DNA of 64,000 bases from Chitinophagaceae bacterium (lineage in GTDB: Bacteria > Bacteroidota > Bacteroidia > Chitinophagales > Chitinophagaceae): assembly GCA_947488765.1 (NCBI GenBank), contig CANLAE010000010.1, positions 1 through 64,000 of the forward strand, given 5' to 3'. This document shows, one piece after another, positions 16,271-25,168 of this stretch. The notes beneath the pieces are model-generated. The model saw nothing but the letters and a program-made list of their open reading frames with translations. It was not told the DNA's origin and did no database searches. Positions within the stretch are counted from its first letter, which is position 1, and each line of letters begins with the position of its first letter. The translations under genes were made by a program, and so were the position numbers.

Positions 16271-17554
16271 ATGAATATTTTATTACTTGGCAGCGGTGGC
16301 CGTGAGCATGCAATGGCTTGGAAAATGACACAAAGTCATCATTGTGATAAACTATTTATTGCACCTGGAAATCCAGGAACTGCATTAATAGGAACAAATG
16401 TAATAATAGCACTTACAGACTTTGAAGCTATACAAAATTTTTGCCTAGAACAGAATATAGATATTGTAGTCGTAGGACCCGAAGAGCCTTTGGTAAAAGG
16501 TATTACAGACTTTCTTACTGCTACAAATAACAATAAAAAATGGAATGGAATTGTAGTCGGGCCTTCAGCAAATGCTGCACAATTAGAAGGTAGTAAAGCT
16601 TTCAGCAAAGCCTTTATGAAAAGGCATCAAATACCAACTGCGGGTTATGCTGAATTTACTTTAAACAATTTTGAGGAAGGGAAAAAATATATTGCACAAC
16701 ACAGCTTACCTGTGGTATTAAAAGCCGATGGATTGGCAGCAGGAAAAGGGGTTGTAATCAGTGAAACGCATGATGAAGCTTTACAGGTTTTTGAATCAAT
16801 GATTGTAGACAAACAATTTGGTGAAGCAAGCAGTAAAGTTGTGATTGAAGAATTTTTAAAAGGAATTGAAGTAAGTGTATTTGTATTAACGAATGGAAAA
16901 GATTACCAAATTATTGGTCATGCAAAAGATTACAAACGCATTGGCGAAGGCGATACAGGATTGAATACCGGTGGTATGGGCTGTGTAACCCCTGTGCCTT
17001 TTATGGATGAATTGTTTATGCAAAAAGTGGAGTCAAAAATCATTCAACCCACAGTTGATGGATTGGAAAAAGAAAATTTTATTTACAACGGATTTATATT
17101 TTTTGGTTTGATGAATTGCAATGGCGAACCTTATGTAATTGAATACAATTGCAGATTGGGAGATCCTGAAACAGAAGTTGTTTTACCAAGACTAGAAACT
17201 GATTTGGTCAGTTTATTTGCAGCAATGGATAATGGTACTTTGGCTGATACCAATATTACTTTCCATGAAGGCAGCTTTGCCACTGTAATGGCTGTGAGTG
17301 GCGGTTATCCGCAGGATTATGAAAAAAATAAAATCATTCATTTGCCTGATGCAAAAACCAATGATAGTCTGATTTTTCATGCAGGAACAAAACAAAATGA
17401 AGCGGGTGAATTGGTAACAAATGGAGGTCGTGTTTTGGCAGTTACTTCACAATCAGATACTATTACACTTGCTGTTGAAAAAAGCAAAGCAGTATTAGAG
17501 AAAATTAGTTTTGAAGGCATGTATTATAGAAGAGATATTGGATGGGAGTTTTAG
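16271..17554 (+). CDS. purD: Phosphoribosylamine--glycine ligase (GARS)
   Basis: ATP-grasp enzyme joining glycine to 5-phosphoribosylamine in purine synthesis, 427 aa as usual. The N-terminal domain opens MNILLLGSGGREHAMAWK; the ATP-grasp region has LPVVLKADGLAAGKGVV and EEFLKGIEVSVF; NTGGMGCVTPVPF and YNCRLGDPETEVVLPRL carry substrate and Mg binding residues. No other pur gene is near. A monocistronic layout is suggested by the divergent transporter upstream and the repeat array and convergent gene downstream. Confidence 0.96.
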   Translation: MNILLLGSGGREHAMAWKMTQSHHCDKLFIAPGNPGTALIGTNVIIALTDFEAIQNFCLEQNIDIVVVGPEEPLVKGITDFLTATNNNKKWNGIVVGPSANAAQLEGSKAFSKAFMKRHQIPTAGYAEFTLNNFEEGKKYIAQHSLPVVLKADGLAAGKGVVISETHDEALQVFESMIVDKQFGEASSKVVIEEFLKGIEVSVFVLTNGKDYQIIGHAKDYKRIGEGDTGLNTGGMGCVTPVPFMDELFMQKVESKIIQPTVDGLEKENFIYNGFIFFGLMNCNGEPYVIEYNCRLGDPETEVVLPRLETDLVSLFAAMDNGTLADTNITFHEGSFATVMAVSGGYPQDYEKNKIIHLPDAKTNDSLIFHAGTKQNEAGELVTNGGRVLAVTSQSDTITLAVEKSKAVLEKISFEGMYYRRDIGWEF

Positions 17555-17611
17555 TTTTTTAGTTTAAGAGGTTTAGAAAGTTTAGTAGTTTAGGTAGTTT
17601 AGAAAGTTCAT
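17546..17611 (+). repeat. AGTTTAGN array at the 3' end of purD
   Basis: Seven or so 8-9 nt units (AGTTTTTT, AGTTTAAG, GGTTTAGAA, AGTTTAGT, AGTTTAGGT, AGTTTAGAA, AGTTCATAA) begin at the purD TAG stop and continue into the spacer. They read in the sense direction of purD. Resembles the array at 21851-21914. Confidence 0.6.
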
Positions 17612-17674
17612 AAATACATATGCTTTCAAGGATTTTGGCAAAATTTATGTTCTGTGGTTAGAAAATTATTTCAT

Positions 17675-20167
17675 TTAAAAACTAATTCTAAAACTTCCAA
17701 ACACACCAAAATTTGATGTCTGAATTTTAGGATCATTTTCGGGTAACACACGCCACACAAAATCTACACGAAAGATTTTAAAGATATTATCAACCCCAGT
17801 ACTTAGTTCCAAATACATTTTATTATCTAGAGATTTGTATGGATAATTTCCAACGAAATTGAGTTTTTTATTTTCATCATTGATATTTCCGGTGACTCCT
17901 TTCACACTATAAAATTGTCTGAATTTTAATTTGCGTGTTAGTGGTATATATCTAAACAACCCGCTGCCAATATTATGTTCTACGCTGAATCCAGCAAATG
18001 CATCTGCTACATATTCAAAGCGATTCATCAAATTAAATGCATAGCGATTGTAATAATACATTTCATTACCCGGCAATAATTCTAAAAATTGAAAAGGCAC
18101 CGTACCATAAACCTTTCCGCCAAAGAAATTATAATTTAATCTTCCATGAGGCGCAATACTAATATCATCTGAAACTGTTAAATCAAATTTATCATACTGA
18201 TAACTGCTTTTCAAAACACCCGGCCATCCATGTGTAAACCGAAAATCAACAATCGGATAATTACTGCCCAAAGAAGCACGATAAAAATTATCACTTAAAA
18301 ACCTTTCAGCATAAGCATATTTAATACGAAAACTTGTTTCAAAAGTTTTTAGTGGTGTGCCATTATTTACTGGAAATAGTGATTGATCAGGTAAATTTAT
18401 TAAAGACTCAAATGCTTTACTAGAGGCCGTTGCCCCAAATGAAAAACCAGTGTTGGTTTCTTTAAAAAATTCTGCTCTTATTTCTTCGGCACGTTGCATT
18501 TTAAAAGGAATGCCTGGACGACGAAACCACGTAGCAAAAATATTATCAGAACCCAATTGATCATAATATACCTGACCATTATCAATACCATTTCTATAAC
18601 TTAGATGCAAATAAGTCCAGGGATTTCTGTTGAATAAATAACGCATTTCTAATTTGCCTTTATACCGCTTATCAGAAAAACCATAAGCCATATAACCATG
18701 CAGATATAAGTTTTTGTTGAAGCCCGTATTGGTTGCTACGTCAAACCTTGTTCTGATACCTTCATACGGATTTGCACTAAGCCAATAAAACCAAGGACCG
18801 ATTGTAATATTACCAATGTCTTGTGTACCTAATGCTACTGCACGCAATATACCACGATATAGCTTGAAGGTTGGATTATTATTGAGTGTATCCCAAACTT
18901 TGTAAACAGTTGTTTCATTTTTATTCAATTGCTCATGTCTGTTTGCTGCCCAAAAGCTATCAGCAAAGCTTGCTGATGCTGCATTTAAATCAACCTGTTG
19001 GGATTTTTTATTTTGTTGTAAGTTAGTGGTGATGGAGCTATTATTGAAAACTACATTTTTATAGGTTGTCGTTTTTCTGCCAATCAATGCAAGTTTGGAT
19101 TTACCTATTGGTGCAATGTCTGCAACAAATTTATCTTTATACAAAAACCAAATACTATCTTGTAATAACTTAAATTCCTGGATTAATGTTAAGCCTGAAA
19201 TGTAATTGATATTGGCATCTACACTTGGTCTGAGTGTAATTTTTTGAATGGCATAACTTGTATCATTTACCCAGCAATCACCTTCAAAAACATCAGTACC
19301 TTTTTGTTTTGGTGTGAAGCGTAAATGCACCAATCTTTTCTTATTTAAATATTGCGTATCCAGTAATTTAAAGTTGTAATATTTTTCTCCGTTATCATTC
19401 AGCGGACTAATAAATTGTTTATCAAAAACAGGAAGGAAATTTTTGTACACATTGATATTTTGGTACATGCCACCCAATTCTTTAATGATACTTTCATTTT
19501 CTATACCGTTGGTTTTAGTGGCTTTGATATACTCATGAATTCTTTCGGGTGATTTTTGAAAATAATAATCTGATAAAGTTTCTGTTAAAAAAATAGGCAA
19601 ATATTTTGTTGCTTCAGAAGTAGAATCTACATAACTCAAAACAAAATTTAATGGCTTCAATAATTTATTATTACCCAGTTTATCTTTATTGACATTGTTT
19701 AAATCAAGTTCGAGTTTATTGTAAATTTCGTAGGCATAATTATCCCAACGGGTTTTATCGTTGATTAATTTGTTTTTTATGATACGTTTCCAAAACCACA
19801 ATGCCCTGTTGTATTTACTTTTTACAATAGCTTCGCCGGAAGGTGGCAATACTTCTAAATGAACCACAAACGAAGCCGAGTCTTTGATCAATGAGAAAGG
19901 AATAGAAACGATTTTATAACCAACACTTGAAATTTGGAATGTATCATTATTGTAAAATTGATTGGTGCTGATTGAAAATCTGCCCAAAGTATCAGTTAAG
20001 CCTCCTGTTTTTGCAGATTGTAAAAAGACAGAAACAAAAGGAATTGGTTCATCACTTTGTTTGTCTTTTACAAAGCCAATAATTTTTTTAGGCTGTGCAA
20101 TTGATACAAAACAAATGAATGTTGTGATTAGAAAAAAAAGACTATGCTTATATGAAGCGTTTTTCAT
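17675..20167 (-). CDS. DUF5686 / carboxypeptidase-regulatory-domain outer-membrane protein
   Basis: Large exported protein of 830 aa. A signal peptide (residues 8-24, ending SIAQP) precedes a CarboxypepD_reg-like domain (about 27-110; GFVKDKQSDEPIPFVSVFL, GRFSIS). The long remainder fits DUF5686: WFWKRIIKNKLINDKTRWDN, then an N-terminal globular region and many amphipathic strands in the C-terminal third (for example LHLSYRNGIDNGQVYYDQLG). It ends FGVFGSFRISF, a typical outer-membrane beta-barrel terminus. Its role is unknown; TonB-like surface systems use related N-terminal domains. A promoter element lies only 8 nt before the start codon. Confidence 0.85.
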   Translation of the reverse strand: MKNASYKHSLFFLITTFICFVSIAQPKKIIGFVKDKQSDEPIPFVSVFLQSAKTGGLTDTLGRFSISTNQFYNNDTFQISSVGYKIVSIPFSLIKDSASFVVHLEVLPPSGEAIVKSKYNRALWFWKRIIKNKLINDKTRWDNYAYEIYNKLELDLNNVNKDKLGNNKLLKPLNFVLSYVDSTSEATKYLPIFLTETLSDYYFQKSPERIHEYIKATKTNGIENESIIKELGGMYQNINVYKNFLPVFDKQFISPLNDNGEKYYNFKLLDTQYLNKKRLVHLRFTPKQKGTDVFEGDCWVNDTSYAIQKITLRPSVDANINYISGLTLIQEFKLLQDSIWFLYKDKFVADIAPIGKSKLALIGRKTTTYKNVVFNNSSITTNLQQNKKSQQVDLNAASASFADSFWAANRHEQLNKNETTVYKVWDTLNNNPTFKLYRGILRAVALGTQDIGNITIGPWFYWLSANPYEGIRTRFDVATNTGFNKNLYLHGYMAYGFSDKRYKGKLEMRYLFNRNPWTYLHLSYRNGIDNGQVYYDQLGSDNIFATWFRRPGIPFKMQRAEEIRAEFFKETNTGFSFGATASSKAFESLINLPDQSLFPVNNGTPLKTFETSFRIKYAYAERFLSDNFYRASLGSNYPIVDFRFTHGWPGVLKSSYQYDKFDLTVSDDISIAPHGRLNYNFFGGKVYGTVPFQFLELLPGNEMYYYNRYAFNLMNRFEYVADAFAGFSVEHNIGSGLFRYIPLTRKLKFRQFYSVKGVTGNINDENKKLNFVGNYPYKSLDNKMYLELSTGVDNIFKIFRVDFVWRVLPENDPKIQTSNFGVFGSFRISF

Positions 20168-20175
20168 GAGATCTC

Positions 20176-20183
20176 CAAAAATA
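20176..20183 (-). promoter_or_regulatory. TAnnTTTG (-7) element directly before the DUF5686 gene
   Basis: The minus strand reads TATTTTTG, an exact match ending 8 nt before the ATG at 20167. If used, the transcript would have almost no leader. Confidence 0.35.
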
Positions 20184-20339
20184 AATGATAGTTAGCCACT
20201 TATAAAATTGTTTTTACAATTGGTCTATTATTTCTGTTAAAATAAAATTTATCTGATCACCAATAGCTTTTAAAAGAACAATCAAAAAAAACGCACCTTT
20301 ACAATCTGTAAATAAACTTGCAGCACAAGAAATAAGCAC

Positions 20340-20996
20340 ATGAAAATAATTATTACAGCAGCAACAAAAAATGAATGGATGCAGGCTTCCAAACAAATTG
20401 CTGCACTTTCAAAAGTTAATAAACCTAAACACCAAATTATATTTCACCAAAGTGGTGTTGGCATGTTGTCAACAGCTGTTTCTTTAATGAAAGTTATTGC
20501 ATCTGAAAAACCAAATTTCATCATTCAAGTGGGGATTGCCGGCACTTTTAATAGTAGTCAATCATTGGCAAAAGTCTTTGTAATAAAACAAGAATCAATT
20601 GGTGATTTGGGTGTTACCGAAAAAGGCACTTGGAAAGATATTTTTAATTTGCAACTGCAAAAAAATAATACACCGCCATTTATAAAAAAACATTTACCAA
20701 ACCAATGGTTAAAGCAATATAACTTATTGAAATTGCCCGCTGTTGTTGCTGTTACTGTAAACGAAATTACCACGCAAAAAAAACGTAAGGAACAAATTAT
20801 ACAGCACTACAATCCTATCCTTGAAAGCATGGAAGGTGCAGCATTGCATTATGTTTGCAGAACAATGGATATCCCTTTTTTACAACTGCGTGCTACCAGT
20901 AATTATATTGGGGAAAGAAACAAAACGAAATGGTTATTGAAAGAAAGTATCGAAATTTTAAATGAATCATTGGTTCAACTCATCAACAAGTTGTAG
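20340..20996 (+). CDS. mqnB: Futalosine hydrolase
   Basis: Nucleosidase that releases hypoxanthine from futalosine in the alternative (futalosine) menaquinone pathway; 218 aa, of the MTA/SAH nucleosidase fold. Supporting segments are MKIIITAATKNEW, HQSGVGMLST, IQVGIAGTF, and the C-terminal LESMEGAALHYVC with the catalytic-site Glu, then LQLRATSNYIGERNK, which is characteristic of MqnB. It is followed 22 nt later by mqnD, which confirms the assignment. Other mqn genes are not in the window. Confidence 0.93.
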   Translation: MKIIITAATKNEWMQASKQIAALSKVNKPKHQIIFHQSGVGMLSTAVSLMKVIASEKPNFIIQVGIAGTFNSSQSLAKVFVIKQESIGDLGVTEKGTWKDIFNLQLQKNNTPPFIKKHLPNQWLKQYNLLKLPAVVAVTVNEITTQKKRKEQIIQHYNPILESMEGAALHYVCRTMDIPFLQLRATSNYIGERNKTKWLLKESIEILNESLVQLINKL

Positions 20997-21018
20997 AAAA
21001 TAATAACAGAAAAAAATC

Positions 21019-21813
21019 ATGAAACTTACCCTTGGATTTTCACCTTGCCCCAATGATACCTTTATTTTTGATGCATTGGTGAATCATAAAATTGATACAG
21101 GAGGTTTGGAGTTTGATGTTGTCTTGGAAGATGTTCAAACCCTTAATGAATGGGCATTACAAGAAAAATTAGATATTACAAAAATCAGCTTTGGCGTGCT
21201 GCCATTATTACTAAATCATTACACAGTATTAAATAGTGGCAGTGCATTGGGTAAGGGTGTAGGACCATTATTGGTTTCAAATAAAATTTCAGACAGCTCA
21301 AAATTAGAAGATGCAACAATTGCTATTCCCGGAGAAAACACAACCGCTCATTTATTGTTTTCGCTTGCATATCCTAATGTGAAGAAAAAAAAATACATGG
21401 TGTTTCATGAAATTGAAAATGCAATACTCAATGGCATTGTAGATGCTGGTGTTATCATTCATGAAAATAGATTTACCTACCAACAAAAGGGCTTGAAAAA
21501 AATAATGGATTTGGGTGAATATTGGGAACAACAATTACAAATACCCATTCCATTAGGCGGAATTGTTGCACATCACCGATTAAGTGAAAATACCAGATTA
21601 CAAGTTGATCAATTGATTCGTAAGAGTGTAGAATATGCATTTGAAAAATATCCACTCATTTCAGAATATGTACAATTGCATGCACAGGAAATGGAACAAG
21701 AAGTAATGAAACAACATATTGATTTGTATGTAAACAATTACTCCATCAACCTTGGTGCAGAAGGAAGAGCCGCGATTGAAAAATTATTGGAAGTTGCTAA
21801 GAGGGGAAGTTAG
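21019..21813 (+). CDS. mqnD: 1,4-dihydroxy-6-naphthoate synthase
   Basis: Enzyme of the futalosine menaquinone pathway acting on cyclic dehypoxanthine futalosine; 264 aa with a periplasmic-binding-protein-like fold. Diagnostic segments are LGFSPCPNDTFIFDALV at the N-terminus, EDVQTLNEWA, ITKISFGVLP and IPLGGIVAHHRL. The last codons (Arg-Gly-Ser-stop) are encoded by a GAAGTC-type repeat, so the C-terminal tip may have been rewritten by the repeat. It forms an operon with mqnB. Confidence 0.93.
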   Translation: MKLTLGFSPCPNDTFIFDALVNHKIDTGGLEFDVVLEDVQTLNEWALQEKLDITKISFGVLPLLLNHYTVLNSGSALGKGVGPLLVSNKISDSSKLEDATIAIPGENTTAHLLFSLAYPNVKKKKYMVFHEIENAILNGIVDAGVIIHENRFTYQQKGLKKIMDLGEYWEQQLQIPIPLGGIVAHHRLSENTRLQVDQLIRKSVEYAFEKYPLISEYVQLHAQEMEQEVMKQHIDLYVNNYSINLGAEGRAAIEKLLEVAKRGS

Positions 21814-21846
21814 GAAAGTCAGAAAGTCGGTAAGACCGGAAGTTGA
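21803..21846 (+). repeat. GAAGTC-type array at the 3' end of mqnD
   Basis: Five 8-9 nt units (GGAAGTTA, GGAAAGTCA, GAAAGTCG, GTAAGACC, GGAAGTTG) overlap the last two codons and stop of mqnD. They read in the gene's sense. It directly abuts an AGTTTAG array belonging to the convergent ABC gene. Confidence 0.6.
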
Positions 21847-21850
21847 TTGT

Positions 21851-21914
21851 GTTTTAAACTATCTAAACTATTAAACTTGATAAACTCCTCAATGAACTAA
21901 CTATAAAACTAAAC
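21851..21914 (-). repeat. AGTTTAG-type array 3' of the ABC ATPase gene
   Basis: Read on the minus strand, it has units AGTTTTAT, AGTTAGTTC, AGTTTATCA, AGTTTAAT, AGTTTAGAT and AGTTTAAAA. It starts 5 nt after the stop of the minus-strand ABC gene and has that gene's orientation. Confidence 0.55.
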
Positions 21915-21919
21915 AACAG

Positions 21920-22606
21920 CTACCCCTTCATATCATTCATACTAATTCGCTCGGTGCAAAATCCAATTTCATTTTCATCGTTACTGCTGATGATAACCAT
22001 TTTATCTGAACAATATTTTTGTATAAGCTGATGGTATAAATCATAGCCTGTTACATCCAAGTTGGTACAAGGCTCATCTAATAATAATATTGGCGAATTG
22101 CTAAAAATTGCTTGGGCTAATTTTACGCGTTGTTTCATACCACTACTATAATACCTGATTTGTTTAGTAGCTGCTTTTTCTAATCCAATAACAGCAATAA
22201 TTTCAGCTACAGAAAGCATCAATGGTTTAAATACGGAATGAAATTGAAGAAATTCTGTTACCGTCATTTCCTCAACCAATTCCAAATAAGGTGCAGCCAT
22301 TGAAATGTATTGATACAAATTTTCAGATTCAATTTCAGTTGCTGTATGGAAGTTAGCAATTGAATTAGATTGTGTTGTAACATAAATTTTACCTTCGCTT
22401 ACATTGGTGCTGCTTGCAAGCACTTGCAGCAAGGTACTTTTACCGCTTCCATTGGGTCCGGTAATAGCATAATTTTTACCCGATTGAAAAGTGTAGTTAA
22501 GGTTGCGGAAAATCCAGTCTCGGTTAAATTTTTTACCGGCATCAGTAAGTGCAATAGTAACCTTTTCTGCCAGTAAAGCTGGTTTTGTAGCAAGTGACCC
22601 ATCCAT
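21920..22606 (-). CDS. ABC transporter ATP-binding protein (CcmA/lipid-export type)
   Basis: Stand-alone ABC ATPase of 228 aa from the ATG at 22606; an in-frame TTG at 22621 would add five residues. Walker A is GPNGSGKST, the signature is YSSGMKQRVKLAQA and Walker B is ILLLDEPCTNLD; the family switch His is not evident (SSNDENE follows). No permease is adjacent, and it is the last gene of the lipid A operon after lpxA (66-nt gap). A link to lipid or cell-envelope export is inferred from position only; a haem-export (CcmA) role is another possibility. Confidence 0.85.
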   Translation of the reverse strand: MDGSLATKPALLAEKVTIALTDAGKKFNRDWIFRNLNYTFQSGKNYAITGPNGSGKSTLLQVLASSTNVSEGKIYVTTQSNSIANFHTATEIESENLYQYISMAAPYLELVEEMTVTEFLQFHSVFKPLMLSVAEIIAVIGLEKAATKQIRYYSSGMKQRVKLAQAIFSNSPILLLDEPCTNLDVTGYDLYHQLIQKYCSDKMVIISSNDENEIGFCTERISMNDMKG

Positions 22607-22672
22607 CAAAAAATCACTCAAGGGTAAAAATTAAAAGTTGAATAGAAAAAATATTTGTCTCAGAATCAGGAA

Positions 22673-23470
22673 TTAATCTTCGTCAGTTAATCCTTTTGTA
22701 AACTTTTTGATAATCCCTCTTCCGCTGTCTCTTATAAAAGTTACAATCTCATCACGTTCATCGCTTGCCTTGATTTCTTCTTCGATAAAATCAACTGCCT
22801 GAGATGTGTTCAATCCTTTATTATAAATAATTCTGTAAATATCCAACACATGATTAATCTTATCTAATGTAAACCCTCTTCTTTTTAATCCAACACTGTT
22901 TACACCTCCGTAACTTAAAGGATTACGAACTGCTTTGATATAAGGTGGCACATCTTTACTTACCAAACTTCCTCCAGCAATAAATGTATGTTGACCAATA
23001 TGCACAAACTGATGCACTGCACTCACACCACCAATTATAGCATAATCACCAACTATTACATGTCCTGCAACCTGCACACTATTACTCATAATACAATGAT
23101 TGCCAATAATACAATCATGAGCTATGTGGCTATATGCCATAATCAGGCAATTGCTGCCTACTATCGTTTTACCTTTTTCTTCTGTACCTCTATTCACAGT
23201 TACAAATTCACGGATAGTGGTATTATCGCCAATTTCAACGGTGGTTTTTTCACCACTGAATTTTAAATCTTGAGGTATTGCACCAATTACAGCACCCGGA
23301 AAAATTCTACAATTTTTTCCAATTTTAGTGCCTTCCATAATAGTAACATTACTGCCAATCCAAGTGCCTTCGCCAATAGTTACATCTCCATGTATTACTG
23401 TAAAGGGATCAATTTTTGTATTAGAAGCAACCTTAGCATTGGGGTCAATGTAAGTAAATGGATGTGTCAT
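22673..23470 (-). CDS. lpxA: UDP-N-acetylglucosamine O-acyltransferase
   Basis: First enzyme of lipid A synthesis, transferring an R-3-hydroxyacyl chain from ACP to UDP-GlcNAc. It is 265 aa, with the left-handed beta-helix of hexapeptide repeats (VTIGEGTWIG, TKIGKNCRI and others) and the catalytic-site segment AYSHIAHDC (H115, H118; the latter is the likely general base). The C-terminal helical part begins near residue 190 (LKRRGFTLDKI). It lies 100 nt downstream of lpxC-fabZ in the lipid A operon. Confidence 0.96.
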   Translation of the reverse strand: MTHPFTYIDPNAKVASNTKIDPFTVIHGDVTIGEGTWIGSNVTIMEGTKIGKNCRIFPGAVIGAIPQDLKFSGEKTTVEIGDNTTIREFVTVNRGTEEKGKTIVGSNCLIMAYSHIAHDCIIGNHCIMSNSVQVAGHVIVGDYAIIGGVSAVHQFVHIGQHTFIAGGSLVSKDVPPYIKAVRNPLSYGGVNSVGLKRRGFTLDKINHVLDIYRIIYNKGLNTSQAVDFIEEEIKASDERDEIVTFIRDSGRGIIKKFTKGLTDED

Positions 23471-23570
23471 TCAGTTTTGTTAAGTGTGTAATTTTTGTTT
23501 TTTGCAATTTTTTCTGATTGCAACTTTCTAATTATTTTTTAAGATACAATTTTTCCTTAATTCGCTGCAT

Positions 23571-24980
23571 CTAATTATTTCTCCTTACTACTTGTGCTAC
23601 CAAGTCAGCTTCAGTAGCAACTTTTCCATTTACATATACCGTTCCTTTCATTTCACAAATGCCCCTGCGAATAACACCTACCATTTCCATTTTCAAAAGC
23701 ATTGTATCTCCGGGTCTCACCATTTGTTTAAACTTACAATTATCAATTTTTAAGAAATAAGTATCGTATTGTCCTTCGGGCATAGAATTAATACATAATA
23801 TACCACCCGTTTGTGCCAATGCTTCAATCTGCAAAACACCAGGCATTACAGGGTTTCCGGGGAAATGACCCACAAAAAACCATTCATTAAAAGTTACATT
23901 TTTTACACCAACAATTTGATTGTCGGTTAATTCAATAATCTTATCCACCAATAAAAAAGGATGACGATGTGGTAATGTTTTTTCAATTTCTTGTAAAGTA
24001 AATACAGGCGGTAATGTTGGATTATAAACCGGTACGTCTTTTACATGCTTGTTCTTCTTGATGTACTGCTTTATTTTTTTTGCAAAATCAACATTACTGC
24101 TATGTCCGGGTCTGTTTGCAATAATTCGCGCCTTAATTGGATAACCAATCAACGCCAAATCTCCTACTACATCCAATAGCTTGTGTCTTGCAGGTTCATT
24201 CGGAAAACGAAGCTCCAAATTATTCAAATATCCCTCAGATTTAATTTCAATTTTATCCCTTTTAAAAGCCTTAGCCAATCTGTTCATTTCATCTTCATTA
24301 ACCGGCTTATCTACTACTACAATTGCATTGTTAATATCCCCGCCTTTCACCAAATCATTGTCCAGTAACATTTCCAGCTCATGCAAAAAACAAAATGTTC
24401 TGCAAGGTGCAATTTCCGTTTTAAATTCTTTAATCGATTTCAAACCAGCATGCTGTGTACCCAATACCGGACTATTAAAATCTATCAATGTTGTAATCTG
24501 ATAATCCAAGGCCGGCATTGCCACCATCTCTACACGTTTGGCTTCATCATACAAATAAATATTTTCATCTATACTGTACCATATTTTATTCGCTTCCTGT
24601 TCTAACACACCAGCTTCCTCAATCAACCTTACAAATGGTTCGCTGCTGCCATCAATAATCGGGATTTCAGGCCCATTCAATTCTATCAAAGTATTATCAA
24701 CCCCCATGCCCACCAAAGCTGCCAGCACATGCTCAACCGTACTTATTTTAGCATCTCCAACTTGTAAAGTAGTTCCCCTGCTTGTATCTGTTACCAAATC
24801 ACAATCAGCTTTTATAATCGGCTGATTTGGTAAATCAATACGTTGAAATTGAATGCCAAAACCCGGATTCGCAGGTTTCAAAGTCATATCTACCAATACT
24901 CCTGTATGCAAGCCTGTACCACTGATACTAATAGAACTTCCCAACGTATGTTGCTTATCAGGATTAAAATGTATGTCCAT
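23571..24980 (-). CDS. lpxC/fabZ: Bifunctional UDP-3-O-acyl-GlcNAc deacetylase / 3-hydroxyacyl-ACP dehydratase
   Basis: Fusion of LpxC (about 1-305), the zinc deacetylase that commits precursor to lipid A, and FabZ (about 320-469), the fatty-acid dehydratase; 469 aa from the ATG at 24980. LpxC zinc ligands are H84 (VEHVLAAL), H266 and D270 (HKLLDVVGD), with catalytic H293 (GHSS). FabZ catalytic residues are H340 (LPHRHPFLLVD) and E386 in GVLQIEALAQ. This fusion is normal for Bacteroidota. The frame runs upstream to a TTG at 25046, but that extension is encoded by the TGCGACGC repeat element and is not part of the family. Confidence 0.96.
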   Translation of the reverse strand: MDIHFNPDKQHTLGSSISISGTGLHTGVLVDMTLKPANPGFGIQFQRIDLPNQPIIKADCDLVTDTSRGTTLQVGDAKISTVEHVLAALVGMGVDNTLIELNGPEIPIIDGSSEPFVRLIEEAGVLEQEANKIWYSIDENIYLYDEAKRVEMVAMPALDYQITTLIDFNSPVLGTQHAGLKSIKEFKTEIAPCRTFCFLHELEMLLDNDLVKGGDINNAIVVVDKPVNEDEMNRLAKAFKRDKIEIKSEGYLNNLELRFPNEPARHKLLDVVGDLALIGYPIKARIIANRPGHSSNVDFAKKIKQYIKKNKHVKDVPVYNPTLPPVFTLQEIEKTLPHRHPFLLVDKIIELTDNQIVGVKNVTFNEWFFVGHFPGNPVMPGVLQIEALAQTGGILCINSMPEGQYDTYFLKIDNCKFKQMVRPGDTMLLKMEMVGVIRRGICEMKGTVYVNGKVATEADLVAQVVRRNN

Positions 24981-25017
24981 ATAATTATTTTTTTGGGTAA
25001 CGATCACCTTCAGAATA

Positions 25018-25047
25018 CTCAACTTTTGTGGCGTCGCACCCTTCAAC
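25018..25047 (-). repeat. TGCGACGC element upstream of lpxC-fabZ (copy 2 of 3)
   Basis: On the minus strand it reads GTTGAAGGGTGCGACGCCAC then AAAAGTTGAG, matching the nadB copy at most positions. The core lies about 50 nt before the lpxC start codon and in the same direction. Confidence 0.6.
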
Positions 25048-25116
25048 GATTAGAATACAATTCGGCAAAAATAAGTGATACTTATGAAAGCTGTCCCTGA
25101 TTTAAAAATACAGATA

Positions 25117-25156
25117 AAGGTTCATGAGGTTCAAAAGGTTCAAAAAGTTGAAAATG
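25117..25156 (+). repeat. GGTTCAAAA nonamer array between lpxC and lpxD
   Basis: Four 9-nt units (AGGTTCATG, AGGTTCAAA, AGGTTCAAA, AAGTTGAAA) in the lpxD-lpxC spacer. It reads opposite to the lpx genes, unlike the other arrays in the window. Confidence 0.5.
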
Positions 25157-25168
25157 TTTTCCTAATTC

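Noticed and set aside
24981-25046. N-terminal extension of LpxC-FabZ from the TTG at 25046
   Set aside because: The added residues are encoded by the TGCGACGC repeat element, and homologues start at the ATG at 24980.
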